Shown here piece after piece: positions 36,765 to 46,226 of a stretch of DNA of 64,000 bases. A model generated the notes under the pieces. The model was not told the origin of the DNA. It was given only the letters and a program-made list of their open reading frames with translations, and did not search any database. The stretch is from Nitrospirillum amazonense (lineage in GTDB: Bacteria > Pseudomonadota > Alphaproteobacteria > Azospirillales > Azospirillaceae). Location: contig NZ_VITN01000015.1 of the NCBI RefSeq assembly GCF_007828045.1, positions 1 through 64,000 on the forward strand, written 5' to 3'. The position numbers and the translations under genes were made by a program. Position 1 is the stretch's first letter; every line of letters starts with the position of its first letter.

Positions 36765-38803
36765 CCAATGTCACCCCTGGCTTTGCCGTCCGCAGTGCCC
36801 GACCGTTCCCGCCAGGCCTCGGCTTGCGCGATGTACCAGGGAATGACGCCGGGATTTTCGGTCACATTGGGATCAATGACCTTCGCCGCGGGCCAGCCCT
36901 GGAACAGACGCTTGACCGGCAACTCCTGCTTCTTGCCGGACAGGGTACGCGGAATCGCCGGTGCCGGAATGAACGCGTCGGGGATGAACCGGGGCGAGAG
37001 CGAGTCCCGGATGGCGGCGACCACGGCCGCCTCCAGTTCCCGACCCCAGACACGCCCGTCGCCAGGGACGACAAACATGAACAGCTTGCTGTCGCCGGCG
37101 CCGTCCTCGAGGTCAATCACCAGACTGTCCGCAATGGATCCCAGGCGTTCCACGGCGGCATAGATGTCGGCGGTACCCATCCGCAAGCCGTGCCGGTTGA
37201 TCGTGGCGTCGCTCCGTCCGGCGATGACGCAGCTTCCGTCAGCCTCCACCGCCAGCCAATCGCCGTGCCGCCAGATGCCGTCCCACGCGTCGAAGTAGGT
37301 CGAGCGATAGCGGCTGCCGTCCTCGTCACCCCAGAAGAACAGCGGCATGCTGGGGAAGGGCCGTGTGCAGACGAGTTCGCCGACGCGGCCGCGCAGCGCA
37401 TGTCCATCCTCATCCCAGGCCTCGACCGAGGCGCCCAGGTGGCGGCATTGAAGACGGCCGGGCGTTGGAGGCAATTCCCGGTTCCCCGACAGGAACGCGG
37501 CGGCGATGTCGGTCCCGCCGGAGATGTTGCACCACCAGATGTCGGGGGTACCCACGGCGTCGAACTGCGCGGTGCCCCAGTCCTGGACATCGGCCGTCAA
37601 TGGGGAGCCGGTGCTGCCCAGCGCGCGGATGGCCTTCAGGTCACCGATCCCGTTCAAGGCCAGGCCTGCCCTGCGGCAACTGGCGAAGAACGCCGCCCCG
37701 GCACCGAACCAGGTCACACCGTGGCGCGCGGCGAACGCCCATAAGGGCTGCCATTCCGATTGCCCCCCGGCACCTTTCGGCGAACCGTCATAGAGGCAGA
37801 TCGTCGTCCCGGTGAGGAGCCCCCCCACCTGGATGTTCCACATCACCCAGCCCGTGGCACTATACCAGTGGAACTTTTCGCCGACCGTGTTGAGCGAATA
37901 GCTGGGCCCCAGGTCCAGATGCATGTTGCCGACGCAGGCCGAAATGACGATGCCGCCATGCCCGTGCACGATCGCCTTGGGCAGGCCTGTCGTTCCGCTG
38001 GAATAGAGGATCCACAGCGGATGATCGAAAGGCAGCCATTCGGGCTCGAACGCCGCGACCCCTGCGTCATCCGCGGACTGGGCGCCGTCGAAGTCGATCG
38101 AGTCCGGTATGTGCGCCGCGCCATGCCCTGTCCGGATCGCGAACAGGGACTCGACAGTGGGCAGCCCGCGCCGGATCGCCTCGACGGTGGCGGAGCGATC
38201 CATGCGCCGGCCGCCATAAAAGACCCCGTCGATGGCGATGAGCGCCTTGGGCGCCGCCTGCCGCAATCGATCCAGCACCGCCGGCGTGCCCATATCGGGC
38301 GAGCACATCGTCCACACCGCGCCCAGGCTGGCACAGGCGAGCATGGAAACGACCGCCTCGGGGATATTGGGCAGGTAGGCCGCGACCACGTCGCCGCGCC
38401 CTATCCCCCCGCGGCGCAAGGCAAGGGCCAGCGACGCCGTGCGCCGCCGCAGCTGGCCCCAGGTCCATTCGATGGCCTGCCCGCTTTCCCCTTCCGCGAT
38501 GATCGCCGGCTGCCCGGCGGCATCGGCCAGGCCGGCGTGGCGAAACACCTGCCGCGCATAATTCACCTGCACGCCCGCGAACCAGCGGGCGTCCGGCATC
38601 GCCCCGTCTATGATGACGGTCGGCGGCGTCGGGGATTCCAGCGCGTGATAGTCCCAGACGCTCAGCCAGAACGCGGCGAGATCGGATCGCGACCATTCCC
38701 ACATCGCCGCGTAATCGGGAAACGTCAGGCCGCGTTCCCGATGCAGCCATTCCCGATACAGTCTTATCTGGGGGACGCTGTCGCCCGCCCCGCGATTTGT
38801 CAT
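36761..38803 (-). CDS. Acetoacetate-CoA ligase-like acyl-CoA synthetase
   Basis: The 680-residue length and layout fit acetoacetyl-CoA synthetases of the adenylate-forming family. An N-terminal acetyl-CoA-synthetase-like domain (A-G-V-Q-V-N-Y-A) is followed by the AMP-binding motif Y-S-S-G-T-T-G-L-P-K and the W-W-C-N-I-S-G-G-T-D region. H-G-D-W, G-R-S-D-A-T-I-N-R-H-G and the late Lys in L-S-G-K-K-Q-E complete the set. The enzyme activates a short 3-oxo or related acid with ATP and CoA in the cytosol. GAGGAAAG precedes ATG 38803. In this operon it may activate the acid released by the tannase-like hydrolase, so the true substrate could differ from acetoacetate. Confidence 0.85.
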   Translation of the reverse strand: MTNRGAGDSVPQIRLYREWLHRERGLTFPDYAAMWEWSRSDLAAFWLSVWDYHALESPTPPTVIIDGAMPDARWFAGVQVNYARQVFRHAGLADAAGQPAIIAEGESGQAIEWTWGQLRRRTASLALALRRGGIGRGDVVAAYLPNIPEAVVSMLACASLGAVWTMCSPDMGTPAVLDRLRQAAPKALIAIDGVFYGGRRMDRSATVEAIRRGLPTVESLFAIRTGHGAAHIPDSIDFDGAQSADDAGVAAFEPEWLPFDHPLWILYSSGTTGLPKAIVHGHGGIVISACVGNMHLDLGPSYSLNTVGEKFHWYSATGWVMWNIQVGGLLTGTTICLYDGSPKGAGGQSEWQPLWAFAARHGVTWFGAGAAFFASCRRAGLALNGIGDLKAIRALGSTGSPLTADVQDWGTAQFDAVGTPDIWWCNISGGTDIAAAFLSGNRELPPTPGRLQCRHLGASVEAWDEDGHALRGRVGELVCTRPFPSMPLFFWGDEDGSRYRSTYFDAWDGIWRHGDWLAVEADGSCVIAGRSDATINRHGLRMGTADIYAAVERLGSIADSLVIDLEDGAGDSKLFMFVVPGDGRVWGRELEAAVVAAIRDSLSPRFIPDAFIPAPAIPRTLSGKKQELPVKRLFQGWPAAKVIDPNVTENPGVIPWYIAQAEAWRERSGTADGKARGDIG

Positions 38804-38957
38804 GTTGGACTTTCCTCGTAAATCGATAGCCAGCGCCGCCCCGGATCGCAGCGCCATGCCCGGTATGGGGGCCGCGATCGAGACCTGGATGCCGAGCGCC
38901 AGCCTACGCGGACCGCGCGGGACCCGAGCCTCGCGGCCCGCCCAGAACCGGTGCCGC

Positions 38958-41267
38958 TCAGAACCGGTGATAGAGCGTCGCCCCGTACATGCGCGGCATG
39001 CCGATGGACCCGGCGGTGTACGCCGTCGCACCGGGCCGGGTGGTCGCCTGGCTGATATAGCGGATGTCAAAAGCGTTGCGGACCCAACCAGTCAGCGACC
39101 AGGCCTTGTCGAAGGTGCCCAGACCAACCGACGCGTTGAACAGCCCGTACCCGTCCTGGGAGTCGAGCGGGTTGTTGTAGATGTCGAAATAGACCCTGCT
39201 TTGCCATTTGTAATCGGCGCGCGCGGTGACCTCCAGCGCGTTGGAAACCGGGAAGACGTACTCGCCGGACACGTTGAACTGCCATTTTGGCGCCTGGGTG
39301 AGCGTGTTGCCTTCCAAGTTCTTGGCGCCGGGCGGCAACGCCTGGCCATTGGTGGTCACCCCCACGCACGCGGCGGCGGTCGGCAGGGTCGGATACAGCG
39401 GATCGTTGTTGCAGAACTTCCCATATTCCGTATCGAGGCGCGTGACCGCCCCGGCCACCTTCAGCCCTTCGGCCAGGATGGCCTCGAATTCGAACTCGAC
39501 GCCCTTGATCGTGGCGGCGGACGAGTTCTCGACCTTCGGGAACTGCACCCCCGTCTGCACGTTCGTGCGGAAGACGGTCTGCTGCAGGTTGGTGTAGTCG
39601 GCATAGAACGCGGTAAGGCCCATGCGCAATTTGTTGTCGAACAACTTGGCCTTGGTGCCGATTTCGTAGTTCCAGACATATTCCGGATTGAAGAAATTAA
39701 CCGGCTGCGTAATGTCGCCCAGGGTGTTGAAGCCACCCGACTTGAATCCACGGGACACGCTGGCATAGACCAACGTGTTGTCTTGGGGCGTGTAGTCAAG
39801 CGCGAAGCGGGGCGTGAAAGCCTTCCAGATATCCTTGTCGGCGAGAAGATAGTGAAGCCCGCCCGACGTGGCATCCATCGCATAAGACTTGGAGTCGAGG
39901 GTATAGCGTCCGCCGGCAGTCGCACGAAGACTGTCGGTCAGGTTGTAGCGGAACTGCGCGTAGGCCGCATACGAGTCCAGCGTTTCGGCGGGAAGATAGA
40001 CCAGCAGGTTCTTGACCGCCGCCGTGCTGAGGTACAGCGGCTCACTCGAATCCCCGTGCATGTAAAACAGGCCGGCGACCAGATCCGCCCGGCTGCCCAC
40101 GTCCGTGGTCGAGGTAAGTTCCTGCGTCACCTGCTTCGCGTACAGGCCGATGAGATCGAACCGCGAGCTGGCCACGGGCGTCAGATCGACATCGAGGTTG
40201 GTCAGGTCGATATCGTGCTTGATGAAGCCCGTGGTCGAGGTAATCGACGTGTCCGGCCCGAGGTCCAGGTGGGCGGTCAGGGTGGCCCTGATGTCCTCCA
40301 CGTCCCGTTGATTGGGTTCGTTGAAATAGAAGGTCAGGTCGTCAATGTTGTTGCGGGGATACGCATAACCCGGCACCTCGGTCGGCATGGGCCTGGCCGG
40401 ATCAGCACGGCCCAGCAGAAGATTGAACGATGGGTCGCTGCGGTCGCGCGTGTAATCGACCAGCGCGCTGATGCTGAAGATTTCGGACGGCTTCACCAAC
40501 ACCTGGCCGCGCACCTCCGTGAGGTCGGCGTTGTCGTTGTGCCGGCCGAGATACGCGTTGTCCGTCCAGCCATCCGCACGGTCCCGCTGGAAGGAGACGC
40601 GGGTCAGAACCTTGTCGGACAGCGGCACGTTCACGAAGCCCTTGGCCCCGAAACGCGCGTAGTTGCCACCGGTGAGCGCCAGTTCGGCATCGGTCTGATC
40701 GGTCGGGGCCTTGCTGTTGACATTGATGGCGCCACCCGTCGCGTTGCGGCCCTGGATGGTGCCTTGCGGCCCGCGGAGGACCTCCACCCGTTCGATGTCG
40801 AGGAAGGACGGGTTCATCATGAAATGGTTGAGCAAAGGAACGCCGTCGAGCGAGACGGTCACACCCGACTGGCTGCCGATGTCCTGCCCGGCCTGGCCGA
40901 TGCCGCGCATGGCGATGAACACGTTGGTGGAGCGCGTGCCGAACTGGAGGCTGGGCGCGAGCTGGACGAGGTCGCCCACCTCCTTCACGCCGGCCTTCTC
41001 CAGTGTTTCCCCCGAGACGGCGGTGATCGCTATCGGGATGTTCTGCAGGCCTTCGGCGCGCTTTTCGGCCGTCACGAGAATTTCTTCCAAGCCGAGGTCG
41101 CGCGAGGTGTCGGCCGGAGCGACCGAGGCGCCATTCTGTGACTGAACGGCGGCCCCCTGGGTCTGGGCCTGCGCCCACACCTGGCCCGTGGCCAGGCATC
41201 CACCGACCAGCGCCGTCGCCCCCAAACCCAGCGCGCGCGCACGACGGATCAGCCTCAAGCTGCTCAT
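38958..41267 (-). CDS. TonB-dependent outer membrane receptor
   Basis: The 769-residue protein has an R-R-A-R-A-rich signal peptide ending in Q-V-W-A-Q-A. A TonB box region E-E-I-L-V-T-A-E-K-R, a plug with A-M-R-G-I-G and V-E-V-L-R-G-P-Q-G-T-I-Q-G-R-N-A-T-G-G, and a barrel ending in Y-H-R-F follow. GGAGGGGGAGGAC precedes ATG 41267, which is much better than the longer frame to 41414. It heads the operon with the CoA ligase, transporter and tannase-like genes and should import their substrate, plausibly a plant phenolic ester. This architecture is frequent in Caulobacter- and Sphingomonas-type catabolic operons. Confidence 0.93.
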   Translation of the reverse strand: MSSLRLIRRARALGLGATALVGGCLATGQVWAQAQTQGAAVQSQNGASVAPADTSRDLGLEEILVTAEKRAEGLQNIPIAITAVSGETLEKAGVKEVGDLVQLAPSLQFGTRSTNVFIAMRGIGQAGQDIGSQSGVTVSLDGVPLLNHFMMNPSFLDIERVEVLRGPQGTIQGRNATGGAINVNSKAPTDQTDAELALTGGNYARFGAKGFVNVPLSDKVLTRVSFQRDRADGWTDNAYLGRHNDNADLTEVRGQVLVKPSEIFSISALVDYTRDRSDPSFNLLLGRADPARPMPTEVPGYAYPRNNIDDLTFYFNEPNQRDVEDIRATLTAHLDLGPDTSITSTTGFIKHDIDLTNLDVDLTPVASSRFDLIGLYAKQVTQELTSTTDVGSRADLVAGLFYMHGDSSEPLYLSTAAVKNLLVYLPAETLDSYAAYAQFRYNLTDSLRATAGGRYTLDSKSYAMDATSGGLHYLLADKDIWKAFTPRFALDYTPQDNTLVYASVSRGFKSGGFNTLGDITQPVNFFNPEYVWNYEIGTKAKLFDNKLRMGLTAFYADYTNLQQTVFRTNVQTGVQFPKVENSSAATIKGVEFEFEAILAEGLKVAGAVTRLDTEYGKFCNNDPLYPTLPTAAACVGVTTNGQALPPGAKNLEGNTLTQAPKWQFNVSGEYVFPVSNALEVTARADYKWQSRVYFDIYNNPLDSQDGYGLFNASVGLGTFDKAWSLTGWVRNAFDIRYISQATTRPGATAYTAGSIGMPRMYGATLYHRF

Positions 41268-41421
41268 GTCCTCCCCCTCCCTTTTTATCCGATTGACGCC
41301 GGGGATCTCACGCCCCCGGTCGAGGCGGATCTTCGCATTTGCCGGACGAGAGGCAATGACACGGGTGACGCCATGATTTGGCGGAAGTGACATGGGGGCG
41401 CCGCGCGGCCCCATCCCCGCC

Positions 41422-42513
41422 CTATGCGATGCGCCGATCCTTGAGAAGGACGGTCGCGGCGCCGACCTTTGCCGCGTCGGCCATGTATTCGGTGCGATAT
41501 GCCGATGGCGTCATTCCGGCCCAGGCGTAGAAATGGCGCGAAAAGCTGCCGGGCTCGCTGAACCCCACGGTAAGGCCGATCTCCGTGATCGGCAGGTCGC
41601 TCGCAAGCAAATAGGCCGCGGCCAGTTCCCCGCGCAGGCGCGTCCTCATGTCCTGGAAGCACTCCCCTTCCAGCGACAGATCCTGGCGAAGCCGCCTGGG
41701 GCGGGTCCGCAGGCGCGCGGCGACGACCTCGACCGGCGCCGACCAGAGGCCGGCGCGCTGGAAATCGATCAGCACCTGCCGCGTCCGCTCCCGCCAGGTC
41801 GGGCCACGATCGGGAATGTCGAACCAATCAGGCTCGCTCGCGTAGTAATCGTCATATTCTTTGATTGAACTGTGCACCAGCCGCACCGCCAGATCGTCCC
41901 AGTCGTAAGACAAGGCATCCACCGGCGCGTCGAATTGCACGGGACAGCGGAACAGCGCGAACCGGTCGAAACCGTTTTCCTGGATGGGGCGCGGCCCCCG
42001 GATGGAAAGGCCGCGAAGCACCAGCGGACGGCCGATCAGCCAACTGAAGAACTGGTATATCCAGACAAACCTGATCCAGACCAGGATGTCCCGGTTTACA
42101 CCCGGGATGGTCTGGTACTTGCAGATGTGCTGAAGGCCGGAGCCGTGCTCCTCGGTAATGCCCGGCCCGACATCGGCGGACATCGCGTCGGTGAAGCGGA
42201 TGCTGACCCGCAGCGCCTCGCCCAGGGTGGCGCAATGCAGGAAGGACAGGAGGCGCTCGGCCTCGAGCGCGAGGCGACAGCCTTGGGCGAAGAAGCCGAG
42301 ATAGACGTCATCAAGCGCGAACTGAATCCGACGGATCAGTCGAACCAGGGCTTGACCATCGATCGCGGCGCGCGCGTTCCCGTAGACCGCCGGATCAATC
42401 GCCGCGTCCCGTAAAAGCGCGTAGGGGTCGCCCCCCTTGAGCACGGCGCCTTGCAGCAGTTGCCGGACCGCCTCGCCATCCAACCCCATCTTTCCCGTGG
42501 GTTCTTCTTCCAT
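41422..42513 (-). CDS. AraC-family transcriptional regulator with N-terminal arabinose-binding-like domain
   Basis: About 363 residues from ATG 42513. The N-terminal two thirds resemble the ligand domain of OruR/ArgR-type AraC proteins (A-L-V-R-L-I-R-R, then F-L-H-C-A-T-L-G-E-A-L-R). The C-terminal AraC helix-turn-helix pair includes A-A-Y-L-L-A-S-D-L-P-I-T-E-I-G-L, then G-F-S-E-P-G-S-F-S-R-H-F and W-A-G-M-T-P-S-A-Y-R. It lies just upstream of the TonB receptor operon on the same strand, separated by about 154 bases, and is divergent from the esterase. It is the likely activator of both. The start is uncertain because the frame is open to 42678. Confidence 0.88.
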   Translation of the reverse strand: MEEEPTGKMGLDGEAVRQLLQGAVLKGGDPYALLRDAAIDPAVYGNARAAIDGQALVRLIRRIQFALDDVYLGFFAQGCRLALEAERLLSFLHCATLGEALRVSIRFTDAMSADVGPGITEEHGSGLQHICKYQTIPGVNRDILVWIRFVWIYQFFSWLIGRPLVLRGLSIRGPRPIQENGFDRFALFRCPVQFDAPVDALSYDWDDLAVRLVHSSIKEYDDYYASEPDWFDIPDRGPTWRERTRQVLIDFQRAGLWSAPVEVVAARLRTRPRRLRQDLSLEGECFQDMRTRLRGELAAAYLLASDLPITEIGLTVGFSEPGSFSRHFYAWAGMTPSAYRTEYMADAAKVGAATVLLKDRRIA

Positions 42514-42829
42514 CCCGTATTCGTTCTTATGGCGACATGGCCGGGCCGATGTCGCGTACCGCAAGGCGTCCATTATTTGCAGCGCCCCATCCGCGCCGCA
42601 AGGGCCGGATGACGGTGGCGCGCCGCGCGGCAGCTTCCTCCCACGACAACACGCGCACCGCCGCGGCCCCGCCCGCAACGTGCAAGGGACCTTGACACGT
42701 CAAGTCATTTATTCGCAATCTAATAAAAATCAATGCCAAGCGCTTGGCTTCCTCGCCCCACGCCCCTCGCCTTCTTGGACGGAATGCGCCGGGGCCGTGC
42801 CCGAGGTCGCCGCGACGGGGGAACTTCCG
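42514..42829. promoter_or_regulatory. Divergent araC/esterase region with palindrome CTTGACACGTCAAG
   Basis: No gene is supported in these 316 bases. At 42691-42704 the sequence CTTGAC-AC-GTCAAG is a dyad whose first arm also supplies a perfect -35 hexamer TTGACA (42692-42697) on the plus strand. An AT-rich stretch (42705-42735) follows, but a well-spaced -10 is not obvious. The dyad is a candidate operator for the esterase promoter. Confidence 0.4.
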
Positions 42830-43825
42830 GTGATCAACCGACGTGATTTGGCGGTCGCGATGGCCGCGATAGCAAGCGTGCCGGCCAGCGTCCATGCCGA
42901 AGGCAAGGCCGCGGGAAAGGTGCGCAGCGTCACGCTGCGATCAGCCAACGTCCCAGGGGACGTCCCTGTCAGCATCTACACGCCACCGGCCTACGATCAG
43001 GGGCGTCCCCTTCCCCTCATGCTTCTTCTGCATGGTGGCAACGGAAGCGATCGGGATTTGCTGCGTTTCATTCCGGCGATCGACACCGCCATAGCAGACG
43101 GCCGAATCCCGCCCGTGGTCATCGCCACACCCAGCGCACGCCGGTCCCTGTACATGGATTTCAAGGACGGGTCGCAGCGTTGGGAAACGTTCATCATTTC
43201 CGACCTGCTCCCCCACCTGCGCGACACCCTGGCCGTGTCGGCGGAGCGGCGAGACAGCTTCGTCGGCGGATATTCCATGGGCGGACTGGGAAGCCTGCGG
43301 CTCGCGTTCAAACACCCGGAGGTCTTCGGCGCCGTGGCCGGCCTGGAACCCGCTGTCGAGCCCGTCCTGTCCTGGAGCGACGCGGGCCCGCGCGTCAAAT
43401 TCTGGCGGCCGGAAAAGGTGATCGAACCAATGTTCGGTTCGCCCATCGATCTCGATTACTGGGCGGCGAACCATCCCCCAACAATCGCCAAGCGCGATCC
43501 CGGGCGGCTTATCGACCTACCCATTTACATTGATGTCGGCGATCAGGACATGCTGTACCTGAATCAAGGGGCGGAATTCCTGCATCGCGTCCTGTTTGAC
43601 GCCGGGGTCGGCCACGAATATCGGTTGGTGCACGGCGCGGACCATGTGGGCCCATCGCTGGTGCCACGGCTTCTCGAAGCGATGGAATTCATCGGCCGCC
43701 AGATACGCCCCCCAGGATGGATAGATGAAACCGTGCTGAAAACACGCGCGGTTTATGATGACATCAAGCGGGCCGCCGGGGTGCCGGTCGAACCGGTGGA
43801 CCCCAGGCGGATCAGAGGACTGTGA
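42830..43825 (+). CDS. Exported alpha/beta-hydrolase (esterase D/PHB-depolymerase-like), probable Tat substrate
   Basis: From GTG 42830 (GGGGGAA upstream) the product has 331 residues. It starts V-I-N-R-R-D-L-A-V-A-M, a twin-arginine signal ending in S-V-H-A. The hydrolase fold shows the oxyanion motif L-L-H-G-G-N-G, the nucleophile Ser149 in G-G-Y-S-M-G-G, an Asp in D-V-G-D-Q-D and the His in H-G-A-D-H. It resembles putative esterases of the Esterase D/Fes group. Placed opposite araC beside the tannase-like operon, it could be a second periplasmic esterase for the same ligand. The substrate is unknown. Confidence 0.85.
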   Translation: MINRRDLAVAMAAIASVPASVHAEGKAAGKVRSVTLRSANVPGDVPVSIYTPPAYDQGRPLPLMLLLHGGNGSDRDLLRFIPAIDTAIADGRIPPVVIATPSARRSLYMDFKDGSQRWETFIISDLLPHLRDTLAVSAERRDSFVGGYSMGGLGSLRLAFKHPEVFGAVAGLEPAVEPVLSWSDAGPRVKFWRPEKVIEPMFGSPIDLDYWAANHPPTIAKRDPGRLIDLPIYIDVGDQDMLYLNQGAEFLHRVLFDAGVGHEYRLVHGADHVGPSLVPRLLEAMEFIGRQIRPPGWIDETVLKTRAVYDDIKRAAGVPVEPVDPRRIRGL

Positions 43826-43885
43826 ACGGGAAATATCGGCAAGGGCCAGAGGATACCCCATACGGTTCGCGCGGCGGCAAATCCT

Positions 43886-45304
43886 CTATTTACGGTTCTT
43901 TCTGACGATGGCCGCCGTGGTCGTCTCGACGTTGCGAGGCTTGGGCGTCGGCATCTGCTGGATGCGGCGGACGTTGCGGCCGTGGCCCTTGGCCTCCGTC
44001 ACCAAGGCGCCATCCCGCATGACGAAGCGGCCGCGAACCAGAGTGTGCACCGGCGCCCCTTTGGCCGCGTGGCCGTGGAAGGGTGTGCTCGATCCCTTGG
44101 ACTTCAGCTTGGCCGAATCCACCTGGGTTTCCCGCTCCATATCGATGACCACCAAGTCGGCATCCGATCCCGGCAGCAGGGCGCCCTTGCGCGGGTAGAG
44201 GCCAAAGGCCTTGGCCGGGGCGAGCGAGGTCATGCGCACATAGTCGGTCAGCGACAGGCGGCCCGCGCCCACTTGCGTCAGCATCAGCGGCATCTGCGTC
44301 TGCACGCCGGTGAAACCACAATCCGTCGTCCAGATGTCGTCGCGGTGCTTTTCCTCATGCGAGTGCGGGGCGTGGTCGGTGGCGATCATGTCGATAGTGC
44401 CGTCCTGCACGGCGCGCCACAGCTGGTCCTGATGCGTCTTCTCGCGCACCGGCGGGTTCACGCGGATCAGCGACTTCTTCTCGGTGTAGGCGCGCTCATC
44501 CAGCAGCAGGTAATGCGGGCAGGTTTCCGCCGTGATGTCCACCCCGCGCGCCTTGGCCTCCCGCAGGGGGCGCAACTCGTCGCCCGAGGAGACGTGCAGG
44601 ATGTGGATGCGGGCGCCGGTCCATTCCGCCAGGATGGCGGCGCGGGCCACGGCTTCCGTCGCCACCACCGGCGGCCGGGCATCCAGGTGGGCCAGCGGGT
44701 CGCAGCGGCCGGCCTCCCGCAGCTTCTTGGACCGGCGCGCCATGATGGACGCGTTTTCGGCATGCAAGGCGATGCGGTAGCCGTGCTTGGCCACGATCTC
44801 GAAGCCTTCCAGGATGGCGCCGGTGGGCGGCGACGGCAGGTTGCCGAAGGTGTTGCCCATGAAGCACTTGAACCCGGCCACGCCGCCCTCGATCAGGGCC
44901 TCCAACTCGGTCAGGTTCTCCTCCCCCAGCAGGCCGTAAATGCCAAAATCGACATAGGCTTGCTCGGCGGACTTCAGTTTCAGGTTCAACGCTTCCACCG
45001 TGCCGGTGGGCGGGTTGGTGTTGGGCATCTCGAACACCGTGGTGACGCCGCCCATGGCGGCGCTGGCCGTCCCCGTCTCCCACGTCTCCTTGTGGGTGTA
45101 GCCGGGGTCGCGGAAATGCACATGGGCGTCGATGGCGCCGGGCAGGATGTACTTGCCCGCCGCGTCCACCACCTCGGCCGCCTCAGGCATGGACTCAGCC
45201 GCGCCGATGGACAGGATGGCGCCGTCCTTGATGGCGATGGAGGCCTGGAACTGGGCGCTGTCGGTGACCAGGGTGGCGCCGTTGATGACGATGTCTGCCT
45301 TCAT
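43886..45304 (-). CDS. Allantoinase/dihydroorotase-family cyclic amidohydrolase
   Basis: This 472-residue enzyme has the complete binuclear metal site: His61 and His63 in D-A-H-V-H-F-R-D-P-G, carboxylatable Lys146 in G-F-K-C-F-M-G, His181 in A-L-H-A-E-N, His237 in I-L-H-V-S-S-G and Asp310 in A-T-D-H-A-P-H. Members of this group open cyclic amides such as allantoin, dihydroorotate or hydantoins. It lies 48 bases downstream of the SDR gene on the same strand, in an island with hydantoinase/oxoprolinase genes, which favours a catabolic cyclic-ureide or lactam substrate over pyrimidine synthesis. The C-terminal tail after about residue 440 is basic and longer than usual. Confidence 0.88.
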   Translation of the reverse strand: MKADIVINGATLVTDSAQFQASIAIKDGAILSIGAAESMPEAAEVVDAAGKYILPGAIDAHVHFRDPGYTHKETWETGTASAAMGGVTTVFEMPNTNPPTGTVEALNLKLKSAEQAYVDFGIYGLLGEENLTELEALIEGGVAGFKCFMGNTFGNLPSPPTGAILEGFEIVAKHGYRIALHAENASIMARRSKKLREAGRCDPLAHLDARPPVVATEAVARAAILAEWTGARIHILHVSSGDELRPLREAKARGVDITAETCPHYLLLDERAYTEKKSLIRVNPPVREKTHQDQLWRAVQDGTIDMIATDHAPHSHEEKHRDDIWTTDCGFTGVQTQMPLMLTQVGAGRLSLTDYVRMTSLAPAKAFGLYPRKGALLPGSDADLVVIDMERETQVDSAKLKSKGSSTPFHGHAAKGAPVHTLVRGRFVMRDGALVTEAKGHGRNVRRIQQMPTPKPRNVETTTAAIVRKNRK

Positions 45305-45352
45305 GATGCTTTTCCCGCGAGGATGCGTAAGTCTTGGGGGAGGTGACGGGTG

Positions 45353-46144
45353 TCAGAGGGCGGCCCAGCCGCCGTCGACCGGCAGGTCGATACCGGTGAT
45401 CTGCTTGGAAACGTCGGACGCCAGGAAAAGGCAGGCGGCGGCCACGTCCCGGGCGGTGCTGATGCGGCGCAGCGCGTACTCGGCCGCGTGCTCGGCGATC
45501 ACCTCTTCCTCCGTCAGGCCGCGGGCCTTGGCCACGGCGGGCATCACCTTGGTGCGGAAGCGCGGGCCGTCCACCATGCCGGGGGCGACGATGTTGACGT
45601 TGATGTTATGCGGCCCCGCCTCGATGGCGGTGGATTTGGTGATGCCGCGCAGACCCCACTTGGAAGCCGAATAAGCCATGCGGCCGGCGCGGCCGCGCAA
45701 GCCGAAGGTGCCGCCGACATTAACGATCTTGCCATAGCGGCGCGCGATCATGCCCGGCAGCACGGCGCGCATGGTGTTGAAGCAGCCGGTCATGTTCAGA
45801 CGCACGATCTCGTCAAAGGCCTCCGGTGTGGTGTCCCACGCGGTGGTTCCCACCGGGCCGGTGCCCCCCGCCACGTTGACCAGCACGTCCACCTGGCCGA
45901 ATGCTTCGACCGTTGCCGAAACGGCGGCGGCACACTGCGTGGCGTCCAGCACATCGCACGACAGCACCAGCGCGCGCGCGCCCAATCCTTCTATTTTTGC
46001 CGCCAGTTCGTTCAGTGGCGCCATATCTCTCCCTAAAATTGCAATATCCGCACCCTCTTCCGCAAAACAAAGGCAAATATCTGGGCCCATTCCCTTGCCA
46101 GCACCCGTGACAAGAATCTTCTTTCCCGCAAGGAACAGATCCAT
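45353..46144 (-). CDS. SDR family oxidoreductase with Gly at the catalytic Ser position
   Basis: The 263-residue protein has the Rossmann motif T-G-A-G-K-G-M-G (residues 13-20), N-V-A-G (90-93) and the Y-x3-K pair (Tyr158, Lys162 in Y-S-A-S-K-W). The residue 13 before Tyr, normally the catalytic Ser, is Gly145 in N-V-G-G-T-F-G. The same replacement occurs in the SDRs at 54011 and 61811. It is the first gene of a unit with the amidohydrolase and is divergent from lysR. Confidence 0.9.
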   Translation of the reverse strand: MDLFLAGKKILVTGAGKGMGPDICLCFAEEGADIAILGRDMAPLNELAAKIEGLGARALVLSCDVLDATQCAAAVSATVEAFGQVDVLVNVAGGTGPVGTTAWDTTPEAFDEIVRLNMTGCFNTMRAVLPGMIARRYGKIVNVGGTFGLRGRAGRMAYSASKWGLRGITKSTAIEAGPHNINVNIVAPGMVDGPRFRTKVMPAVAKARGLTEEEVIAEHAAEYALRRISTARDVAAACLFLASDVSKQITGIDLPVDGGWAAL

Positions 46145-46226
46145 TTCATTCCTCTATATTGCTTCAGGCAACTATGGATATTTTGTCAGATTTAGATCAA
46201 TCTGGAATGCAAGGTCGGATGGTTAG

